Shown one piece after another: positions 32,970 to 45,500 of a DNA stretch of 64,000 bases (within the stretch, counting starts at the first letter, position 1; each line of letters begins with the position of its first letter). Origin of the DNA: Aphelenchoides besseyi. Lineage: Eukaryota; Nematoda; Chromadorea; Rhabditida; Aphelenchoididae. A model generated the notes under the pieces. That model saw nothing but the letters and a program-made list of their open reading frames with translations, was not told the origin of the DNA and did no database searches. The DNA is taken from positions 4,960,001 through 5,024,000 of the forward strand of contig JAMPIQ010000003.1 of assembly GCA_024699855.1 (NCBI GenBank), in the 5' to 3' direction. The translations under genes and the position numbers were made by a program.

Positions 32970-35746
32970 TCAACCCGAATAGCCGGCGGCAGAAACGGCT
33001 GCTTGCGGAGCCGAAACGACTGGAGTTGCACTCGTACAATTCGCAATTCCACTCTTATGTCCGCAACGTGCCAACTGACGATCGTACGCGTAACCACTTG
33101 GACAAGTGAATTCGTAAGTTTTGTTCACTGAGCAAACGAAGTAATGACGCGAACATCGACGACCGTAAATACCATCCGGCAATTTTTCGCATGGATTCAC
33201 ATCTAAAAAATCCAACATAAATCGCAGTGAAGAGAATAAATTTTACCGTAATCTTCAGGAGTTGCAACAGGTGCGATCGGTTGAGCAGGAACCACTGGAG
33301 CAACGTAATTTGTCGCTGGAGGAGTGTATGTCGATGATGGTGATTGATAAACGGGTGGCTGACTTGTTGTCGGTTGTGGAGTGTAAACCGGAGCCGTTGG
33401 TGGGCTGTAGGTTGTGCTTGGTTGAGTTTGAACCGGAGCAACTGGAGCCGGTGGTTGAGTTGGTTGTTCGTATTGAGGAACAATCGGAGCAACGGGCGCT
33501 ACAGGAGCCACAGGACTTTGATAAGAAGGTTGTGGCGCTGGAGTTTGAACGACCGGTGCAACTGGAGCGGCAGCTGACGGCGAATAGCTTGGAATTGCCG
33601 GTGCAACAGGAGCCACAGGAGCTGTGTAACTTGGAATTGCGGGTGCAATTGGAGCTCTAAAACGAAGAATCACTAGAGTCAATGGGATGATTTTCTAGAC
33701 TCACGCAACGGTTGTTGTTGGCAATCGACCTCCACATTCCGGAATGTTTTGTTGGTAATCACATGAATGCAATTGCGAACTGTAACGTGTTCCACCTGGA
33801 CAAGAGATTTCAATTGCTGTTCCTAAAACAAAATTTAAGTAAGTCGATTGATCGAATTATCAAAAACCTCCAACACACGAGTAATAAGATGTCGAGCATC
33901 CGCTACCGTAATAGCCATCCGATTTTCCTTGACAATTGTAGTTGACTGGTCGAACTGGTGCGATTGGTGCGGCAACCGTCGTTGTGGTCACTGGACGAAC
34001 TCCACCACATGCCGGAACGAATTGACGTAGATCACACGCGCCGATAGACACGTCGTAAACCAAATTGGCCGGACAATCAATGACCGTCGTAAAACCTCCA
34101 CCGCACACGTAAAACTTCGTTCCACAACCTTGTGCATAAGTGCCGGTCGATTTTCCATTTTGTTGGCACCATTGAGATCGTGGCGGTGCAGGAACGGTTG
34201 TCGTTTGAACAGCGATAGGTGCCGGACTAGTTGGACTAAATTGTAAACAAAATAAGCGCAAAATCCTTTTTTTACTTACTATAAACAATCATTTGCGTAA
34301 ACGCATTGTTCACCAGAGAACACCAATTGAGCTGGACATTCGAGATCAAAAGCGATACCATTTGTGCAATGCAAATATTTATTTTGACAACGTCCTTTCG
34401 TGTAAAAACCATCCGTTTTGCCGACACAAGCAGTCGATGGAGGAGTAGTTGATGGTCGTTGAGTTGTGGTTGTTGGTGGTCGTGGTTTACCGCAAACATC
34501 GGCGTAATCGCATTGTTCAATTGACGGATCGTAGACTGTGTTTCCTGCGCAATTCAATTTTAAAGCTTGTCCTAAAAATTGTTGCTTATCAATTCGTTTG
34601 TCTCTTTCATTTTACCTCCAACACATGAATAGTAAGTTGAAGTACAGGGTTGTTTGAAATAGTAGCCATCAGCATTGTTGCCACAGTTGAAGTCAACAGG
34701 CGGCAATTTTGGTTGGACGGCAGCTTGTGGAGCAGCAGGAATGCTTTGTTGTTGTTGTTGATATTGGACCGGAGCAACTGGAGCCGGTGGTTGAGTTGGT
34801 TGTTCGTATTGAGGAACAATCGGAGCAACGGGCGCTACAGGAGCCACAGGACTTTGATAAGAAGGTTGTGGCGCTGGAGTTTGAACGACCGGTGCAACTG
34901 GAGCCACGGGACTTTGATAAGAAGGTTGTGGTGCTGAAGTGGTTTGTGTGTAAGGTTGTTGCGATGGAATTGCATAATCCGAAGGCTGTGCAACCAAATT
35001 GATTGGAGCTTGTGGAACGGGTGTTTCAGCTGCGTAAATCGGCTGTGGTGCTGGAGATTCAGCTGTTTGAATGGGAGCAACAGGAGCCACTGGAACAGGT
35101 TGCTGTTGAGTTGGTTGTTCGTATTGCTGTTGTGTTGGTTGTTCGTATTGCTGTTGTTGAGTAGCAACTGGAGCCACTGGTTGCGATGGTTGAGTTGGAG
35201 CAACGTAAGAAATCGGATAGACCGGAGCAATTGGTTGAGCCGGAATTGCAGGAGCAATGAGTTGATGAATCGGCGCAACTGGAGCTACGGGTTGTTGAAT
35301 GCTCGGTTGTTTTACCGGTCGAACTCCGCCACAAGCTAACAAATAAGTAGTTTTGTTGAGTTCGCTTAAAAATACACATACCCGGAATTGTGGATTTGTA
35401 TTCGCATCGAGCATCTTCTGAACTAAAGAACAATCCCGGTGGACATTCGTAGTAGAACGAACGACCGTTAGCACATTTGTGAAAACCCTGAAAACATCAT
35501 ATAAGTTAGTAAATCAAATAACTTGTTTTCTAATCATGAAATCGAACTCACAGAATTGCAGGCACGTGGATCTCTCAAATACAATCCGTCGGCATGTCCG
35601 GCACAAGCGATTTCTGGTGGAGCGGGACGAGCTGCGTTTTTTTCTGTAAAACAAACTCATTGGTGAATGCAAATAACGACAATGAACTTACGACCAACCA
35701 CTAAGGTTGCGAGAAAAATCGACCAAACGAACACCGTTCTCGACAT
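32970..35746 (-). CDS. Secreted chitin-binding protein with six CBM14 domains and Pro-rich linkers
   Basis: Secreted extracellular-matrix protein. The signal peptide is MSRTVFVWSIFLATLVVG. Six peritrophin-A (CBM14) modules with the six-cysteine pattern follow in order: GHADGLYLRDPRAC, NNADGYYFKQPC, GKTDGFYTKGRC, GKSTGTYAQGC, GKSDGYYGSGC and LPDGIYGRRC. Two long linkers rich in Pro, Val, Ala and Gln (repeats of PVAPVAP, QPSYQSP and YEQPTQ) separate module 1 from 2 and module 5 from 6. The modules bind chitin in cuticle, eggshell or gut lining in known relatives. The last module ends close to the stop at 32970. An acceptor-like CCGTAG lies 12 nt before the ATG. Confidence 0.9.
33432..33567 (-). 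repeat. 136-bp duplicated linker segment, copy A
   Basis: By eye this stretch is identical over 136 bp to 34768-34903. Both copies encode the Pro/Gln/Val-rich linker of the chitin-binding protein (about 45 residues including PQYEQPTQPPAPVAPV). Confidence 0.85.
34768..34903 (-). repeat. 136-bp duplicated linker segment, copy B
   Basis: Identical by eye to 33432-33567. The two copies lie in different exons of the same gene, on either side of four CBM14 modules. Confidence 0.85.
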
Positions 35747-36502
35747 TCCTTCCGTCGCCTACGGTAAGTCGGACGAGCGAAAAGCCGAAGCAAAAATGAA
35801 ATATCGGCGTGGGCTCACGATTTCTTTTATAATTCAATCAAATGCATTAACGACAACCAATGGAATTTCCAATCAATCCAAAGTTCAGCCCACCGACTTC
35901 TCAATGCACGCGCCCACGCCCATCAAAAAGCACATTGAAGTTCAACGGTCGATTGAACGGCCAAATGATCACGATTTCAAAACAACTTGAGAATGTGAGA
36001 TGAGTTCGAGTGGTTTGAGATTGTTACCATCTTCTTTTAGGGTTAATGTGCTTTCATTTCTTCAGTTTCTTCTCAAATTTCGTTTCAGTTCTGTCAAAAC
36101 GTTGAATGAAAACGCAAAGTTCTGCGACATCAACAGTCCCATTAGTTAATGCATTCAATACGCCCATTGAGTAAATGAACCAAGATCCATTAGCTCGCAA
36201 TGTTGTTTGGTTTTGTGTTGACGATCAATGTTGAACGATTTTGTGATTTTTAATTACTGCAAAATATTAAAAGCATTGAAGACAATCAAAGTGAAAGATC
36301 GAGTGGTCTTAAACTTGTCCGAAGAATTGTACACGCAGTAAACTGACAGTGACCAAATTGGCGAATTGAGACATGGAAAGATGATACAAACTACCGGGAC
36401 AATACGATAATTGAGCATACGGAAAAGTTAGATGAGAGATGGCACGAAATGAATAAACAAAACCGAAAGCTACCCAACTGTTTGTTTTTGGTAAATGGCG
36501 AG

Positions 36503-39500
36503 TTATTCTGTGCAATGAACACAGTCGAGTAAAACTGGGAAAATACTGCTCGTATCGACGGCCTTCTCTAGTGGACATGCGTCCGTTGCTCGTACTCGTC
36601 GATGAACTGACGAAATCATCGAACAATTCAAATTCGTCGGATCGAATTGCGCACGACTACAATGCTCTTGAGAACAGCGTTCGGCGCATTCGGCGATGGA
36701 ACGAACGGTGATAACTTTGTCGAATTTAACTAACAACGGTGTGTTTGGTGTCACTGCACTCAATGCGTAATCACATTCTAAAAACGCAAAATTGCGAAAT
36801 TGATTCGGTCAAAACTCACTTGAACATTTGATACATGACAAGACAAATGGAACTGTTGATGCGTGTTGGGGATGGTAATCGATGTCATCAAGACATTCGG
36901 TGACGTCAGATGTCATCAAACAAACTCCACCACCCGTTGCACTTCCAGTAACTGGGACGAAGCCTGCAGTTACACATCCTTCCTGAAGCGAAATTCAGTC
37001 AAGATCGCATTCTTATTCAATTTCCTCACCTTCTCCAAACATTTTCGTGCACAATCAGCTGGACTGTCGGCTTGAACATCGTTCGTCACATTCAATTTGG
37101 GCAGCGAAGCAACAGCCGCAATGTGAAATTCGACTCGACCATTACAAATGTCCGTATACCCTTGAAACGCATAATCAATTGAGTCTATTACTAAAAGAGT
37201 TTTACCTTGTTTTGGAGCACCGACTTGCTTTGTGTCTTCATCTGGAGTCTGTAATTCATTATCTCCTTCGTCGTGTTGAATGTTTTCGCCTAAAACTTCT
37301 AATCAATTTCCATTATAGAATAACTGTTTCTCAATGATTTAAAATACTTTTTTGTGAACTCAAATGTTAAAAGCTCAAAAACATCGGTTGATATAAGTTT
37401 CGCAATAAAAACTCAAAGTCCCGTATATTAGAAATGATTTCAATCACCCCGTTACGCACCACATTTTATACAAAGCAATTGAACTGCTTCTTCGTTACGA
37501 GTGAATCGCCAAGTTGAGTTAAGTCGTTGATCGGATGTACATTTTTGAGTTAATTTCAATTCGTTTTCTTCGAAGTGAAGTAAACAAGCCGGTCGTGGGA
37601 AACGTGTAAAAGCTGCTCGTGTGCATCCCAAATCATAACAAACTCGTGCACATTCGCGAATCGTATCACTTGCAAGAATCATTTCGAACGGTTGAGCATA
37701 ATCGGTTAGCGTCTCACCAGCAAACTGAATTGATCCCGCACAACCTAAAACCCATAAACGTCATTCTCAAAAGCATAAAAGCCATCACGCCCAAGCTCCA
37801 TATCAGTTATCTTCTTTCATTTCGTACCTCGTGTTCCAAATCCTCCTTGATCTTTTCCCCGCAAAATTTCGTGAACATCTCCATGTTGACTAATCGACTG
37901 AACCAATTGAGAAACCGCTTCGACGGGAGGTTCAGGAGTTGTTGTTGAACGATCTAAGACATAAAATTTGCTAACTAACAACATTCAAACTTACTTTTGT
38001 TTCGTCCAATTGCATCAACAAGTTCGGAGACTGCACGTACAATTTCGGGCAGAGTTGTAGATCCACTGGCTGCAGATTCCTGAGTTGTAATCTGAACCCC
38101 TTCCGGAACAATAGTTGTCTCGATGTTAGTTGACTGCTTAGTTGTTTCTGCAGAAATAACCGGTGATTCTGTAGTCTCAGCTGATTTGCTTGGTGGTAAG
38201 AGTTCTTCAGTTTTCGTGATTTCTAGTCCCTGAAGAATTGTCGATGTCTCGAGAATTTCGCCCAACGTTGTAAGTAGACGGTTTTCTTGTGTTGCTGTTT
38301 GGGATTCACTTTCAGATGTTTCAACTTCTTCGCGTGTGACCGACGGGACTAACGTTGTTTCTTCCGATGCTTCAACAGACAACTTTCTTTCATCAGATGG
38401 TTGACCTGTAACATCAGTTTTCACAATGGTGGCTCCGCTTGATTCTGATTCTGCTGAGCTAACTGTCGTTGCTTTTAATTCATCACCGACTTTCTGGATG
38501 GCTTCTTCAGCTTTGTTTAATTCTTTGTTGATGATGCTTTCGGCTGTAGTTGCTGCTTTTTCGATTTCATTCAGAGCCGAAGTCAACAGCTTTTCGCTAT
38601 CCGACAGAGTTGTCAGTTCGACTTCAGGAAGGGCAGTCGTCGGCATGATTTCAACAGTAGTCGAGGGCTGTTCTACCCGCGTCGCTTCATTGTTTTCGGT
38701 TGGACTGTTAGTCGTTGATTGAACTTCTTTAACAGTTGCAACTGGATGACCTTCTTCTTGTAAATCACCTTGCGGTTTGGCAGTTACGCTAGTCTCCGAA
38801 ATTGTTGGTCCAGTGGTTTGAAGAATATCACTTAAAGTTGTCTTAACCACATCTGATGAACTTGATTCAAGTGACGCGATTGTGGTTGCGTCAGATTGGC
38901 CTTCTTTCTCCAAGATGTTCTCTGGAGCTTTAGTCACGACTGATTCGCTAGTCACGTCTTCGCTCTTCGGATTAACAGTCGTTTCTTTCAATTCTTCTTC
39001 GGCTTTTTCAATTGCTGACTGAGCAGTCGAAGCTGCACTCTCGATGATGCTCGCAGCTGTAGAGGCCGCTTCTTCGATCTCTGTAACGGCTGATGTAAGA
39101 AGCTCTTCGGTGTTTGTCGGAGTCGTTTCAACAGGCGCAATAGTCGTGGCTTCAATCTCAGCGACAGTGGTCTCGGCAACCTTCACGTTTTGGCCTTCTT
39201 GTTGTAATTCGGTAGGTGGTTTTGCAGTGACGACTGTCTCTACGACTGTAGCATCGGTACTTTCCTCTGCGGATTCTGGATTCGACGTTGTTGCCTTCAG
39301 TTCTTCACTTGCTTGCTCGATGGCCGCCTGAGCAGTTGAAGCTGCACTCTCGATGATGCTCGCAGCTGTAGAGGCCGCTTTTTCGATTTCGTTCTGAGCA
39401 GACGTCAATAGACGCTCAGCTTCGTTTTGAGTTGTCTCGACGGGCTGAATGGTCGTGGCTGCAACTTCGACGGTTGACTCGAGTGACGGGATTGTTGTGC

Positions 39501-42500
39501 CGACTGATTGGCTTTCTTTCTCGAGAATGTTTTCGGGAGCTTTTGTCACCACTGTCTCGATAACTGTCTGAGTAATTGCTTCTTCGCTCTTTGGCTCCAT
39601 GGTCGTTTCCTGCAATTTCTCTTCGGCTTTTTCAATTGCTGTTTCTATTGTTGAGGCACTTTCATCGATGGCACTTGCAATGGTTGAGGCCGCGTTCTCT
39701 ATCTCTATACTATCAGAAGGCAATAATTCTTCGACTTTTGAAGACATAGTAGTGCGATCTTCTGGGCTAATGGTGGTAGCTAATTCAACAGGTTCTGCAA
39801 CTTTAATTGTTGATTCTACCAATTCAGAAGCCGTGGTTGGCGAGGTGATTGTAGTTGATTCGATTTCAGAACTTTGAGATCCTTCAATAACGATAGCCTT
39901 TGTGCTTTCACTTGATTTTTGATCTGATTGAGGAAACACTGTGGTCACATCCTCTAATTGAGCAGAAGTAACCGGTTGTTCGACGATTGTAGTTCCTTCT
40001 GAATTTGATGTCACGGTTTCACGTTCAACAGACTCGACAGTCGAGGTAGTTGAAGGAACGATATCGGGATTATTAGTCAACGGAGGAACTGACGTTGAGG
40101 CTTCGGTTTTAATTATTGGTATACCAGCTGGTTGAACATTTTCTGTCGCTGCAGTTTCTTGGACAGGCTAAAAATAAACTTTTTATTTCCAATTTAGATT
40201 TAAAAAACGTAATTTCTAGCAATCTTATAACACAAGCTAACTCTCGAATAGCTTTGTGTCGAAGCTTAAACTACCAGACTCAAGATTAACCGAATTTGTG
40301 TAAACTTATTTACATACAAATGACCGACAACCTATTTGAAAGAACTTATTTTCACGATCACATGTTAGAAATGATGCCATATATCTAAGTGTTAATTTCA
40401 ATTCTCTCACTTTCACATTGAAAACCAACTACGCTCTCTTCATGACGACCCTCAATAAACACAACCGAACCAACTACCTACATTTTTCAACCAGCTACCA
40501 TCGATTATTACCATTTGAACTAAACATCTCATCTAACTGATTTCTTGAATCGTCGTAAAATAACAACAAAATTCTTATTCTCGCCTTTTTCTTCTCGTAA
40601 CGTATGATACAGACAAACCCTTTCTGCTGTCTCCATTTACAACTAAATTTGAATTACAACAATGCAGCGCTACTTGATGCAAAATCCACGCTAACCAACA
40701 AACGAAGAATTTCCACATACTCAGTCGACGGTGTTTTTCAACTCTTGAAAAACCGCTAACAGTCGAAACTACTCGCATGCCAAATTAAAGTTTTACCTCA
40801 TGATGATCAATCATTGACACACGTTATCTTAATAATTCAATTGCTGGCACGGTTAAAACAAAATTATTGTGAAGGTTAACTTGCATACATCGACGTTTGG
40901 TTTATTCGATGTTTCCGATCTAATCATCTCAAAAACTGCGTTCACAACAAAAGCTCAGAAGAAGATTTTCAACAACAGACGCATCTTCAACACTCAAGAT
41001 AAACAAAATGGTGCTTTCAGGTATATAGAATCGGTCAACTAACAACTCTTAAGAACGTTTCGCAACATCATTCCAAATTTCCCCGCTAATTCAATTTGAA
41101 CTTCGCTGACAACATTGGATTCAAAAGCATTCGAAATCGTGACTAATCAACTCAAACAGCCTTTTCAGCTCAGTAGATGCTTCAATTTCAGTTGCACAAT
41201 AACATTTTAAATACCAATCTATCGAATTTTCGCATTACAATTCTCATTGAAGAAATTTGTTTCGACTGATTGGTTGTCAGGATATCGCTGCTTCTAACTA
41301 ATAAATTTTGATTATTTTTAAATGTCAATCTTTTCAAGATGGGATTTCAATGGTTAACTAACCTCGTTTGTTGCAGCTTCAAATTTCAAAGTCGTTTGAT
41401 CTACTTCAGATGTTTGAATCTCCTGCTGCAATTTAGTTGACGGTTTGACAGTGACAACAGTTTCTATGACTGTAGCGCCAGTAGTTTCTTCTGCGGATTC
41501 AGGATTCGATGTTGTTGCCTTCAGTTCTTCACTTGCTTGTTCGATGGCCGCCTGAGCAGTTGAAGCTGCGCTCTCGATGATGCTCGCGGCTGTCGACGCG
41601 GCTTTTTCGATTTCGTTCTGAGCAGACGTCAATAGACGCTCAGCTTCGTTTTGAGTTGTCTCGACGGGTTGAATAGTCGTACCTTCAACCTTGACGCTTG
41701 TGACGTCAGATGGAGTTGTTTCGAGCGAAGCAATCTTGGTAGCAACCGATTGGCCTTCTTTCTCCAAGATGTTCTCTGGAGCTTTAGTCACGACTGATTC
41801 GCTAGTCACGTCCTCGCTCTTCGGATTAACAGTCGTTTCTTTCAATTCTTCTTCGGCCTTTTCAATTGCTGACTGAGCAGTCGAAGCTGCACTCTCGATG
41901 ATGCTCGCAGCTGTAGAGGCCGCTTCTTTGATCTCTGTAACGGCTGATGTAAGAAGCTCTTCATTCTTTGATGGAGTCGTTTCAACGGGCACAATAGTCG
42001 TGGCTTCAATCTCAGCGACAGTGGTCTCGGCAACCTTCACGTTTTGGCCTTCTTGTTGTAATTCGGTAGGTGGTTTTGCAGTGACGACTGTCTCTACGAC
42101 TGTAGCACTGGTACTTTCCTCTGCGGATTCAGGATTCGATGTTGTTGCCTTCAGTTCTTCTCCTGCTTTTTCTATGACTGCCTGAGCAGTCGAAGCTGCA
42201 CTCTCAATGATGCTCGCGGCTGTCGAAGCCGCGTTCTTGATATCTGTAACGGCTGACGTAAGCAGTTCTTCGGTCTTTGATGGGGTCGTTTCATGAGGCA
42301 GGTTAGTTGTGGCTAACACGGCCGCGGTCGTTTGTTGAGGTACAGGGGATGACGATTCGGGTGTGGAGATTGTGCTGGTAACCAACTGACCTTCTTTTTC
42401 CAAAATGTTCTCAGGTAGTTTTGTTATAGTCATTTCATTGCCAGTTCCAGTAGTTTGTTCTTCGCTCTTCAGATTAACAGTCGTTTCTTTCAATTCTTCT

Positions 42501-45500
42501 CCTGCTTGCTCGATAGCCACCTGAGCAGTTGAAGCTGCACTGTCGATGATGCTTGCAACTGTTGAGGCCGCGTTCTCAATTTCTGTAGCCGCTGATGTGA
42601 GCAGCTCATCAGTCTTTGACGGTGTTGTCTCGACAGGCGAAATAGTCGTGGCTTGATTATCAGCATCCGTGGTTTCTACGACTGGAACCGTTTGGCCTTC
42701 TTGTTGTAATTCGGTAGGTGGCTTTGCTGTCACGACTGTTTCTTGGACTTCCTGGTTTGTTGTTTCTTCGACTCCACTACTTGTAGCCGATTCGAACTCG
42801 GAAGTCGTGGGTTGAAGTTCGTCTTTGACTTTGTTCAACACGTTTTCAGCTTCGGTGACCGCTTCTTTGATGATGTTCGTGGCGTTGTTCGCGGCTTCTT
42901 CCAGTGCATGCGAGGCGCTGTCAAGAGCTTCGTCAACTCCTGACTTAGTTGTGGATTCTACAATTGCCGATGTTGATTGATGAGCTTCTGTGGTCAATTC
43001 TTCATTCGACTCTTCAATCTCTGTGGTCACTGATGCGATTGTTGTTGCTTCAAGCTCTTTGTCTGATGTGGTCGTCTGAGAAGGCTCAACGTCCGCAACT
43101 CCTTCTGGAATCAGTTCCTCGTCGTTGACTCTTTCGTTGGCCTTCGCTTCTTCAGTCGTGATGGCAATGGTCGAAGCTTCGGTAACATCTGTTGATCCAG
43201 TAGTGGTCTAAATGATCGGAATTAGATGGTTTCGAATGATACAATATGTTATAGTAGTTAAAACAAATTTGAATAATCACTTACCTCAGCACTTGTAGTC
43301 GTTTCAGGATGAGTGCTTTCTTCTGCAGATTCAGGATTCAATGTTGTTTCCCTCAGTTCTTCTCCAGCCTTTTCAATTGCCGATTGCGCAGTCGAAGCCG
43401 CACTTTCGATGATACTTGCGGCTGTCGAAGCGGCTTTTTCGATCTCATCTTGAGCTGTGCTCAACAGTCTTTCGGCTTCAGATGGAGTAGTCGCTTCTTC
43501 ATTCACAAGTGTCTTGATGGTTGTGGATTGTTCTACGATGGCCGTCTGGCCTTCTTGTTGCAAATCGCCTTGAGGTTTGGCCGTAACGACGGTTTCCTGT
43601 ACTGCGGGGCCTTCAGATGCGGTGGTTTCTTTCAACTCTTCTTCAGTTTTTTCGATGGCTGGTTGAACTGTTGATGCACCTTCGTCGATGACACTCGCGG
43701 CCGTTGAAGCCGCGTTTTCAATCTCCGTGGCTGGCGAAGGCACGAGCTCTTCTGTTTTTGATGGCGTTGTTTCAACAGGTAAAACTGTCGTACCTTCAAC
43801 CTTGACGCTTGTGACATCAGATGGAGTTGTTTCGAGCGAAGCAATCTTGGTAGCAACCGATTGGCCTTCTTTCTCCAAAATGTTCTCTGGAGCTTTAGTC
43901 ACGACTGATTCGCTAGTCACGTCTTCGCTCTTCGGATTAACAGTCGTTTCTTTCAATTCTTCTTCGGCTTTTTCAATTGCTGACTGAGCAGTCGAAGCTG
44001 CACTCTCGATGATGCTCGCAGCTGTAGAGGCCGCTTCTTCGATCTCTGTAACGGCTGATGTAAGAAGCTCTTCGGTGTTTGTCGGAGTCGTTTCAACAGG
44101 CGCAATAGTCGTGGCTTCAATCTCAGCGACAGTGGTCTCGGCAACCTTCACGTTTTGGCCTTCTTGTTGTAATTCGGTAGGTGGTTTTGCAGTGACGACT
44201 GTCTCTACGACTGTAGCATCGGTACTTTCCTCTGCGGATTCTGGATTCGACGTTGTTGCCTTCAGTTCTTCACTTGCTTGCTCGATGGCCGCCTGAGCAG
44301 TTGAAGCTGCACTCTCGATGATGCTCGCAGCTGTAGAGGCCGCTTTTTCGATTTCGTTCTGAGCAGACGTCAATAGACGCTCAGCTTCGTTTTGAGTTGT
44401 CTCGACGGGCTGAATGGTCGTGGCTGCAACTTCGACGGTTGACTCGAGTGACGGGATTGTTGTGGCGACTGATTGGCTGTCTTTCTCGAGAATATTTTCG
44501 GGAGCTTTCGTTACTACTACTTCGTTGACGGTTCCAGTAGTTTCTTCTGCGACCTTCTCAACGGCTGACTGCACCGTTGATGCACTCTCGTCAATAACGC
44601 TGGCAATCGTGGTGGCTGCATTTTGGGCCTCCGTAGCTGCTGATGTGAGGAGCTCTTCAGCCTTTGACGGTGTTGTCTCGACAGGCGAAATAGTCGTGGC
44701 TTGATTATCAGCATCCGTGGTTTCTACGACTGGAACCGTTTGGCCTTCTTGTTGTAATTCGGTAGGTGGCTTTGCTGTCACGACTGTTTCTTGGACTTCC
44801 TGGTTTGTTGTTTCTTCGACTCCACTACTTGTAGCCGATTCGAACTCAGAAGTCGTGGGTTGAAGTTCGTCTTTGACTTTGTTCAACACGTTTTCAGCTT
44901 CGGTGACCGCTTCTTTGATGATGTTCGTGGCGTTGTTCGCGGCTTCTTCCAGTGCATGCGAGGCGCTGTCAAGAGCTTCGTCAACTTCTGATTTTTTTGT
45001 CGATTCGACTTCAACAGTGCTTTGGAGTTCAGGTTCATTTGTCGTAATTGTACGTTCCTCGGGCAACAAATGTTCGGTTGGAACGGTAGCAAGTTTTTGC
45101 GATGGTTCATTTTGTGAAGTTGTTGTTTCACCAACAGATTCAGGTATGCTGCTACTTCCTGTTTCTTTTTCTGTCGTCGGCAATTCGGTATTGAGTTCCG
45201 GCGACTCGGTCTCAGCTTCAGGCGGAAGTTCGCTCGGAGGTAACGTCGCACGATTTACTTCGGCTGTTGATTCAACATTCGAAGGTTCAACACTTGTCGG
45301 AACCACAGTTTGTGTTTCTTCAATTGGTTTAACGGGCACATCGGATGGCACCGTGCTGCCTGTGTTTTCGTATCCGATTGTAGACTCGCTAGCTTGTCCA
45401 GTGCCTAACTGAGTTTCATCACGACCGATTGCTGTAGGATTCGGGGTTGCAGTCTGTTCGTTTGTTGTAACACGAGACAATGCAACTTCTTTTGGGTTCT

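Larger units (their letters stand above)
43289..45500 (-). repeat. Repeat exon 1 of the PAN/mucin gene
   Basis: Single exon of about 2.2 kb. It begins with a Thr/Ser/Pro-rich mucin-like lead (SRVTTNEQTATPNPT) and carries six amphipathic segments. Nearly all codons stay open on one strand. Confidence 0.75.

Noticed and set aside
33262..33660. 132-codon plus-strand frame, and a similar one at 34709-35002
   Set aside because: Antisense to the Pro-rich linkers of the chitin-binding protein. Its Glu/Leu/Val repeats only mirror the coding repeat.
38426..44704. Many long plus-strand open frames (for example 38426-38722, 39044-39331, 43309-43674, 44873-45412)
   Set aside because: They are antisense shadows of the low-complexity repeat exons. 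The minus frame runs for more than 2 kb with repeated protein motifs.
37991..45500. Regular repeats that could suggest an array such as CRISPR or satellite DNA
   Set aside because: The repeats are coding, keep one frame and vary as protein segments. Spacing and context are those of a repetitive gene.
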